Of a stretch of 64,000 nt of DNA, positions 57,487 through 64,000 are shown one piece after another. Made by a program: the position numbers and the translations under genes. The notes below the pieces were generated by a model. That model was given only the letters and a program-made list of their open reading frames with translations, was not told the origin of the DNA and did no database searches. Positions within the stretch are counted from its first letter, which is position 1; each line of letters begins with the position of its first letter. Source of the DNA: Nageia nagi. Lineage: Eukaryota; Pinophyta. Location of the stretch: contig JBITNC010000001.1 in NCBI GenBank assembly GCA_050084985.1, positions 133,796,001 through 133,860,000 on the forward strand, written 5' to 3'.

Positions 57487-57845
57487 AGGAATGAAAATGT
57501 TAAGATCAAGTTCAACTTTTTTGTACAAGGAGAAAAATTGTGAAAACTTTTATGTAACTCTTTTACAAAGAAAATACAAAGTGGTTAACGCAAACACTTG
57601 AGTTTGACACTTTTCATATGGATGATATGGATTGATTCTTTGAGGGCACTCATAGTGGGTTTGTGTACTTTCGTTTTATTCCTTTGAAAGCTCTTGCGCT
57701 TTAAGGAAGTTATCTCTGAAAAACATTAAAAGTGCTTGAAGCCTACCTATGTTTGTTGCTTGGTCCTTAGCATGCAAGTTGATTGGGAATTCTATGTCAG
57801 ATTCTACTTCTATGACATCTTGTTAGATCCTTCATCCAAAACCAT
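57487..57845 (+). repeat. Direct repeat R, copy 1
   Basis: About 340 bp, nearly identical to 58917-59240: AACGCAAACACTTGAGTTTG, GAGGGCACTCATAGTGGGTT, TTGTTGCTTGGTCCTTAGCA, ending CTTCTATGACATCTT. Lying just after a TATA box, it reads like the transcribed (R-U5) part of an LTR. Confidence 0.85.
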
Positions 57846-58448
57846 GATCCATTCACTTTGAGACCTTCCATTTCCATTCAATTGAATCAGTCCTATTCGT
57901 AGAGAACTGACAATTGGCGTTCCTCACCGCTCCTCTTTGAAGCATTTCAAATGTGAAGTTGTTTGCTTGCAAGGTTGGATGAATTGGATGAAGAGTCCTT
58001 AACCGATCTGGAAGAGATTAACTCTTAGACACTTTCCCATCAGTGAACCTCAACCTCATATCTGACCAAGTATTCTTTCTTTCTCCAAGGTGCTTTCCTT
58101 CACCTCTTTACAATATTACCTTTACGCTTTCTTTTTGCTTTCATACCAAATATGATCATTAAGTCCACACACAAAAGCTCTGAACAAACTCTATACATCA
58201 AAGAATAAAACATCGTTGGTTAACTGACTATACACCTATCATTCCATTCCATTGAGGCTGATTCCAAAGAGGGATACCGCACTTTATATTTATATCTATC
58301 CCTATTGAGAAAACACATTGAGCAAACAAACCTTACAACGTCACGACATTGGGGTCGTTGGCAGGGTGTTTCAAAGCCTTGAAGGTACATAATCCTTTTC
58401 AACCGGGGGAATTGGTAACGCATTCCCACCTATGTTGCTTGGGGTCTC
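57846..58448. other. Junction interval
   Basis: No confident feature. It is between the plus-oriented copy 3 unit and the minus-oriented copy 4 ORF. The minus stretch 58220-58429 may be a further decayed part of copy 4. Confidence 0.35.
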
Positions 58449-59565
58449 CTACGTTTCACCTGCGATATTCAAAGTGTCTTGCATGGGAAAGAAAAACATC
58501 GCAACGACATACTGCCACAGCTCCATACTGGCCACTTCAACCCAAGTCTGACACACATAACTTGCAATTGAGATAGGCAAGTTAATGGTTACATTCTTCT
58601 TCCAGATGTTCTCTTTGAAGAACAAAAGCTGCCTCAAACTCCATGAGGATAAGCCTATCACTAGGATATCTCGAGAGGAGCAGGGGTTGCTCTTCGAAAC
58701 CATAGACTCTAATGAATGTATGGTCAATATCCTGCAAGGAGAAATCTTAATGTACACTGATGGCTTGGACGGCCGCATCAGAAATCCTCTTCACCATAGA
58801 CTCCCCTTTGATATCTTTATAGATATCATACTCCCAATGATCATTTCTCTCATAGAAATGTTGGAACTTGTTCTGGTACCACCACTTTGGCTAAACCCAC
58901 CACAGGGGGATGCCACAAGTTCAAATTTTTTGTAAAAGGAAGAAAATTGTGAAAAATTTTATGTAACTCTTTTACAAAGAAAATACAAAGTGGTTAACGC
59001 AAACACTTGAGTTTGACACTTTTCATATTGATCCTATGGATTGATTCTTTGAGGGCACTCATAGTGGGTTTGTGTACTTTCGTTTTATTCCTTTGAAAGC
59101 TCTTGGGCTTTAGAGAAGTTATCTCTGAAAAACATTAAAAAGTGCTTGAAGCCTACCTATGTTTGTTGCTTGGTCCTTAGCATGCAAGTTGATTGGGTAT
59201 TCTACGTCAATATCTACTTCTATGACATCTTTCATCGGCCAGCTCCTTGGATTTGACCTTTGCCATGCAACAACAGGTACACAAGATACGAGTTCATGTA
59301 GAATCTCCTCGAGCAACCAAAATAAGCCAACTGGTGGCATAGGTCATCACTGATCACCCCACTCCATCAGATAGCTCTCCCCGAATTAATGATTGTAATG
59401 AAGCTTGTAAACTCCTTCCTATACTTAGCATCATTTTCCTAACCAATGACTCTGGACAAAAGAGTGATCAGCTTGGCCACAACAGGCAAGAGCTCTCTAC
59501 GAGCACTGATCAACCTTTGGCCCTGAAGGTTCTGGTAAAAATGACTAAGGGGTGGCTTGATATTT
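58449..59565 (-). pseudogene. Novel element ORF, copy 4 (middle part, interrupted by repeat R)
   Basis: Minus strand from about 59560: ARRELLPVVAKLITLLSRVI, then G.ENDAKYRKEFTSFITIIN and RRFYMNSYLVYLLLHGKG, matching copy 3 ENDQRFRKEFVGFIHQIS and KRFYMSSYLEFLLLHGKN. At 59240 the match is broken by direct repeat R (58917-59240). It resumes at about 58900 with SDAAVQAISVH then DIDHTFIRVYGFEEQPLLLS RYPSDRLILMEF, matching ATHIKVYGSIEPPYRLPRY and WFILMEF. The last part, ISIASYVCQTWVEVASMEL, matches IRIGEYECTSWCQVKTMKMEL in a shifted frame. The N-terminal quarter and C-terminal half are missing. Confidence 0.7.
58917..59240 (+). repeat. Direct repeat R, copy 2, inside ORF copy 4
   Basis: Same orientation as copy 1. 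It replaces or interrupts coding sequence of copy 4 (which runs on the opposite strand) with little or no loss of flanking protein. The 73-codon minus ORF at 59119-59340 is a chimera of repeat and ORF. Confidence 0.85.
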
Positions 59566-59570
59566 ATAAC
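59561..59570 (-). promoter_or_regulatory. TATA box upstream of ORF copy 4
   Basis: GTTATAAATATCAAGCC on the minus strand, directly beside the first recognisable codons of copy 4 and downstream (in that direction) of hairpin array 2. The leader and N-terminal codons expected in between are deleted. Confidence 0.5.
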
Positions 59571-59627
59571 CTTCCAAGTTGCCATGTGTTACCTCTAGGT
59601 TGGTAAAATGGTTGAGCTAAAATAGAG

Positions 59628-60634
59628 GGCGCATGATTTAGAACGGGTGCAAAACCATGTGCCAAAAGGCATGAAACTGGGAGTGGGGAACTTAGCCAAA
59701 TTTCAAATCATGATGGGGCCCAATTCCTGGTTGCACCATTTTAGAAGAGTGCAAAAGCATGTACCTTAGACCTTACGCCTGGGCTTTTCCTCTAAATTCA
59801 AACACTTTGCCAATTTTACTCCCGGGCCAGAAGGTCTAAGGCTGGACGCATCATTTGGGAGGGGTGCTTTTTCATGTATAACAAATGATGCGATTGGGGT
59901 CTAGAACACCTCCCGAGAGAAGAAATTTCAAAAACATTTAAAACATCACTTTAAAATGCAAATTTGAAACAAGACACGTTTTGGGGTGCGTGCCTTTCAC
60001 CCTTAGCTCCACGCAATGCTCCATACTTAGCCATCCAAACATACTAATTGGGGATGACCTTCCTTTTTTGGCCCTCTCAGATGGGAAAATTGTCATCATT
60101 GATTGCCACAAGAAGGGGTCAAATGCATTTGCTTACACTTATAAACAATCCGAGCCCAACACTTCATCAAATTTCATTTTGTGAATCTCGTCACACGGTT
60201 TTGGGTGGGTGCAAAAGCACACACATGAAAACATGTGACTAGCCTTGCAAGCTCCAAAAATGGCTAAGTCTTCTTCTTCCTAGTCGCACGATTTGAGTTG
60301 AGTGCAAAAGCACACACCTGAAATCATGCGACTGGGCCTTTTCCAAAAAAAATGCTAAGTGTGAGAGCTCCCAGCTTTGGTCGCACTATTTTGGGGATAT
60401 GCAATCGCATGTCCCTCAAAACATGCGATTGGCTGAAAAACATGTTTTTATCTTGAAATTTGAACAGAATGACATTAAACATGAAATGCAATGAAAGAGA
60501 AATGAACTTTTACAGCATGAGAGACCTGAAAGTGCAATTTAAGGCTGAAAAATGCAGGCGTGAGTGTGAAAATGCAGCATGAGGTTGGTCGCACCTTAGG
60601 GATGTGCAAAAGCATGTCCCTCAAAACATGCGAT
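59628..60634. repeat. Array of near-palindromic hairpin units (array 2)
   Basis: Seven units start near 59628, 59731, 59845, 60190, 60283, 60380 and 60588. The outer arms are GTCGCACGATTT / AAATCATGCGAC and the inner arms GTGC / GCAC around AAAA (clearest at 60283-60333, an inner stem nested in an outer one). The core sequence differs from array 1 but the layout is the same. It lies between the terminal hairpin at 60797 and the TATA box at 59565. Confidence 0.8.
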
Positions 60635-60796
60635 TAAGGACAAAAGTATGTTTCTTACTTGAGTTGATCATGAACGTGCATGTTTAACATATTTCCTAAA
60701 GCTAGACCAAGTTGCACACATTTCCTTTAGACAAATGTTTACTTCCACGCATTGTATTTTATTTTCGAGGTTCCTCAAAAAGTAAAATTTTGGGTT

Positions 60797-60814
60797 TGTT
60801 GTGCAAGCACAACA
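60797..60814 (-). mobile_element. Terminal hairpin, minus-oriented element edge
   Basis: TGTTGTGCAAGCACAACA, a perfect 7-bp stem with a 4-base loop. On the minus strand it is followed by AACCCAAAATTTTAC and GAGGAACC, a worn version of the CCCCAAAATT stem and GACCC seen at 49111 and 51635. This orients it as the outer edge of the copy 4 unit. Confidence 0.65.
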
Positions 60815-61990
60815 AATGCCAAATACTCACAAAGTAGCCAAATAATGGCACAAATCCAACGTCTAGGTATGAAAAGCCATACATAGTAAAAGAGCAAGCA
60901 ACATAGTAAAGTAATGATCCAACAATGTAACTACAATTCATATGAAATAGAAATCTCAATTACAATGCTTGTGTGACGAAGATTGATGCTTCAGGGCTCA
61001 TATCCGAAATGTTACAAGGCTTGCACCAAGGCTTCCTCCTTCAACAGCTATGGTGGAATCTCAAACATCCACTAGCAATGCTCTACTAATCCAAGGGTAA
61101 TGCCAACACACCCTGAAAAGCTAGCTAACAACTTGGGATGCACCAACCCCTAAGTGTGTGCCCACATAAGTCCTGTTATGCACCCTGCAAGAGGTACCTC
61201 ACTTTGAAGAATGGAATCAAGGAAGAGCAATGCCCAAACCAAGAAGAATAATAATAATCAAATGAATTGTTTTCAAGGAATCCTTTTTTTATAGTGAGAG
61301 GTAGCTTCATCATTAATCATGTTGGGATTGATGTAATCTCATCCAACAGTGTCCAAGGGTGATCTGTGTGCTCTCATAGCCCACGTCCGAGATGAGGTGC
61401 CTTGAGATGGGTGTGATCACATCCAATGGTCTAGAATGCCCACGTTGGGTTATGGGAGTCCTCCATACGCCTAGGTATCATCGCCATCGTACTATGAGCC
61501 TCCAAGGGATATGTGGGTGTCTTGGGATGCCTGATTTCACATCTTAATGGCCCAATCCTCTTCTCAAGTCCAACATCCAAGTGTGGGGGTCTTCTAGTGC
61601 CTCATAGTCTATGTAATTCCTTAGGAATCATGTGTCTCTACCTTGAATAGCCAAGGGGGTGAGCTAAACAATAACTACTACCTATTAAATGACAATTTAC
61701 AATCATCAAGGCTTCTCATATGCAACATCCCAAATTCCGTGACTAATATTGCATTTATAATTAATAATTGCCTTGGTATTTTAATCCATAATTATTAGCA
61801 TATTAAAATATAAAAATCACTCCTAATGCACTAAAATAGGCCCAATGTCCCATTATTGGAGTAATTAATTATTCTCCAAGTGGAACTTACAATTAAAGGG
61901 TTAAATTACCATTAAAACACCAAAATTAAATAAAATACTCCTAAACTAAGTGTTCCCATTTTCCAGTGTCGAAATGGGGAAAATGCAATA
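60815..61990. repeat. Repeat-derived interval without a gene
   Basis: 60825-61300 resembles 42060-42500. 61320-61660 is a degenerate array with CCCACGTTGGG and AAGTGTGGGGGTC-type units. 61740-61970 is AT-rich and ends in an ATTAAAAC / AAATTAAATAAAATAC run. No protein was recognised. Confidence 0.45.
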
Positions 61991-63437
61991 AAAATGGAGG
62001 CATTTCATGCATCACATTATTCTCAACAGTACCTTCAAATCGACAGTGAGAGTGATCTCCCCTTCTGGTTACATCAGCCTACATCTTCCCTTGGATTGAG
62101 GATGTTCGTAGGAAAATTTAAGGTTTGCTCACATCAATTGAGTATCAAGACAAACCATCATTTAGCTTGGGACCTGGGAGTCTTTCACCTTTGCTCACTT
62201 GAAACTGTGTATGAAGACCACTTCATCTTCTGGCGTTCAATATACTATGAGATCAAAGGCAGATACCATTGCCATTTTAGAGACTGACATAGATCAATGT
62301 CCACATTTTTTTAGTAACTTGATTAGCATTGCTTAGCTCTTTACCTTTGAGAGACCTTTCTCCTTTGGAAGCATCTTATGTCCAGCACTCAACATTCGAC
62401 ATGCGACCGCCACATCACATCTTTTTTTCAAGCTTTCACCCCTAAGGAGGAACGTAGGAGATGGTGTGTCAATCCTCTTCTCCCTACACATCGCACTAGG
62501 AGGCACCTCCAAGATCGCTCAACCCTGTTGAGAACTCAACAAATCACTTTTTTTTCCCCTATAGCAACACTACCACATATATGGTTTTCGGCAACTAGTG
62601 TACTCACTAGAGACCAGGATGACACTCAATGGATCATGCTTAAATTTAGACTGCTACCTTATTTAGGGTTTAGATCATCCATTCATGGATGCATTTGTAC
62701 TTGTTTTTTTTATTATTTTTATGTTTTCTTTAGTGAGAGACCTTTAGAGGTTTTCCTGGTTTGCTGACCATGCTTGTACCTAACAGTCCCATTGACAACT
62801 TTTGGTCACCCAAGGGCATTAATATACTCTTTCTTTCTCCAATGCTTATTGTTGAATGTCCTTTTTATTTAGATTTGATATTTGCAGCTGTCCATTCTAA
62901 CCTTTGTTCCATGAATTTGCTGAGAATCTCCTTGATATGAGTCCTTTTACCAGGTATATTGCATTTTTTCTTGTGAGGATTGGTTGCTTTTACTCCTAAT
63001 GAAACAAACTTCTTTCTTGTTATCAAACTTCCTGGGTCTCTCTCATGTGTTTTGTTTAAGAAAAAGTAGTTCACAAAATGCTTCATAAGTAAACTTTGCA
63101 TTTACATCTCCAAGTAAACTTTTCATTTACATCTTCAATTGTATTTTGTGAAATTCAAATGTAATACCAAACACCTAAGTGTCCCTTCAGAATTATTCAA
63201 AATGTCCTCGAATACTTATGAACCCTTCTTGCAGTATTTTGTACCAAATTCTTCTAGCTTCTTTGAATGTTAAGTGGCTAAAGCAAGGTAGTACTCATTT
63301 CGATCAAACTCAACAATGCCAAAACTTCTTCAACTGACAATCTATTTAATGTTCTTTCCAAAAATCTTTCATAAGCCTAAGCCTGCTAGTGTGGAGTTAA
63401 GGTTCTCTCCATACTAGCTTAATTACAAGCATAACAC
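61991..63437. other. Possible intron sequence, no confident feature
   Basis: ORFs of 97 and 129 codons on plus (61994-62287, 62378-62767) and 78 codons on minus (62865-63101) show no domain. The base composition is more even than in the repeat mosaic. If the candidate exons at 63438 and 38642 belong to one gene, this is intron. Confidence 0.35.
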
Positions 63438-63607
63438 CTCCTCTGCTTTGATCTTATAATATTCCTTGCCCTCTGCTATGGGAATTTGCATAACTTGAGA
63501 CCCTAGTTTTCTTGGTGGAGATGGCTCAACCTCATGTTGCTCAGGCAACTGCCTAAGCTTCAAGTGGAGGAGGTGCAAAAAGGCTTTCTTTCCATCATAA
63601 ATCCAAC
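63438..63607 (-). CDS. Candidate exon (56 codons plus split codon)
   Basis: Minus strand: acceptor ...GTGGAAAAAG, then (S)WIYDGKKAFLHLLHLKLR, QLPEQHEVEPSPPRKLGSQV, MQIPIAEGKEYYKIKAEE, donor GAG|GTGTTA. It enters in phase 1, which fits the exon at 63872-63975 (A|GT gives Ser), and leaves in phase 0, which fits 38642-38680. The acceptor has a poor pyrimidine tract; an alternative acceptor at 63627 gives PVSVEKG first but does not fit the upstream phase. It is clean of stops, unlike the retroelement debris. Family not recognised. Confidence 0.45.
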
Positions 63608-63871
63608 CTTTTTCCACGGAAACAGGCTAAACACGTGATAGAACTTCCTTTCTTTCACCTGCTTTCAGTGGAAACTCGTTGCTGGTCCACCATGAACATT
63701 CCCCATTCAACAACAGTTTTCTTCGCGGTACCTTCAAACTAATTCATTTGGATGAAACTGCATCTCTCTTCATACTGAAACTCTCCACTCATGTGACATG
63801 AGAAACAAGTATCATAAGATTATAAATTTGTTAAAAATAGTTCCTGGTTTTACTTTTTCTCTAGGCTTAAC

Positions 63872-63975
63872 TTGCTTGAAACCCATTATCATAAACGTCC
63901 ATTATTTGATCAAGAGGAATAAAAGCATTAGCATCATTTCCAAAGTCCCTGTCCTCATTAATGTCATAGCTCAAA
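63872..63975 (-). CDS. Candidate exon (34 codons plus split codons)
   Basis: Minus strand: strong acceptor TTATGTTTGTTCTCTGCAG, then LSYDINEDRDFGNDANAFIP, LDQIMDVYDNGFQA, donor CAA|GTTAAG. Only one frame is open. It enters after a split codon and leaves in phase 1. The acceptor's long pyrimidine tract and the acidic, protein-like translation make this the best single exon in the window. Further 5' exons would lie beyond the right edge. The product is not recognised. Confidence 0.5.
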
Positions 63976-64000
63976 CTGCAGAGAACAAACATAAGCAGAT

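Noticed and set aside
58349-58935. Plus-strand ORFs of 75 and 116 codons
   Set aside because: The minus strand carries the recognisable homologue of ORF copy 3, so these are antisense shadows.
63423-63617. A stand-alone 64-codon gene starting at the ATG at 63617
   Set aside because: A candidate exon with splice borders explains the open frame better, and the upstream exon is in compatible phase.
1-64000. tRNA, rRNA or organelle DNA insertions
   Set aside because: No cloverleaf-like gene or conserved rRNA stretch was noticed; the only tRNA-related sequences are the primer binding sites.

Overview
The window reads as nuclear DNA of a seed plant with a very repeat-rich genome, most likely a gymnosperm such as a conifer. 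That placement is an inference from three things: nested decayed LTR retrotransposons, plant-type initiator-Met-tRNA primer sites, and candidate exons separated by a TE-filled gap of about 25 kb. Nothing looks bacterial. No intact conventional gene, rRNA, tRNA or CRISPR array was found. Most short ORFs are chance or are debris of decayed elements.

Layout. (1) About 1-2.5 kb: two LTR pieces of one copia family (family A), one on each strand. (2) 2.8-30.2 kb: a stack of nested elements. A Ty3/gypsy pol (RT/RNase H at 2.8 kb, integrase at 3.5 kb) is cut inside the integrase after base 4142. It resumes at 16805 for 13 codons, is cut again by a copia element, and resumes at 28682, reaching its PPT and 3' LTR at about 29.2 kb. 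The first interruption holds element C (LTRs 4410-5290 and 15754-16393, no gag-pol, a decayed LINE RNase H inside). The second is copia element A (16844-28676, perfect TSD CACTA). A's reverse transcriptase is itself split by a 2.4-kb gag-only copia element B (24187-26588, perfect TSD CTACC). (3) 30-35 kb: AT-rich, mostly unassignable sequence with a diverged tandem duplication. (4) 35.26-36.03 kb: a MITE-like element with inverted ends and a 7-bp direct duplication. (5) 37.4-38.7 kb and 63.4-64.0 kb, minus strand: candidate exons with compatible splice phases, possibly one host gene whose intron holds everything between them. (6) 38.7-61.7 kb: a GC-richer mosaic of LTR-element parts.

The most interesting part is the 38.7-61 kb mosaic. 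It holds four related copies, on both strands, of an uncharacterised coding sequence of about 771 codons. The best copy is 54945-57257 (+), one uninterrupted frame broken only by five point stop codons. Copies 2, 3 and 4 are preceded by a tandem-repeat array and a TATA box. Two of these arrays (44.4-45.35 kb and 59.6-60.65 kb) consist of repeated near-palindromes able to form long hairpins. A terminal hairpin TGTTGTG...CACAACA marks element edges at four places. The same mosaic contains three tandem retropepsin-like modules, a 33-bp minisatellite that is open on the minus strand as an 11-residue protein repeat, and a gypsy pol broken by an inversion. All assignments come from reading the sequence by eye; no similarity search was run.
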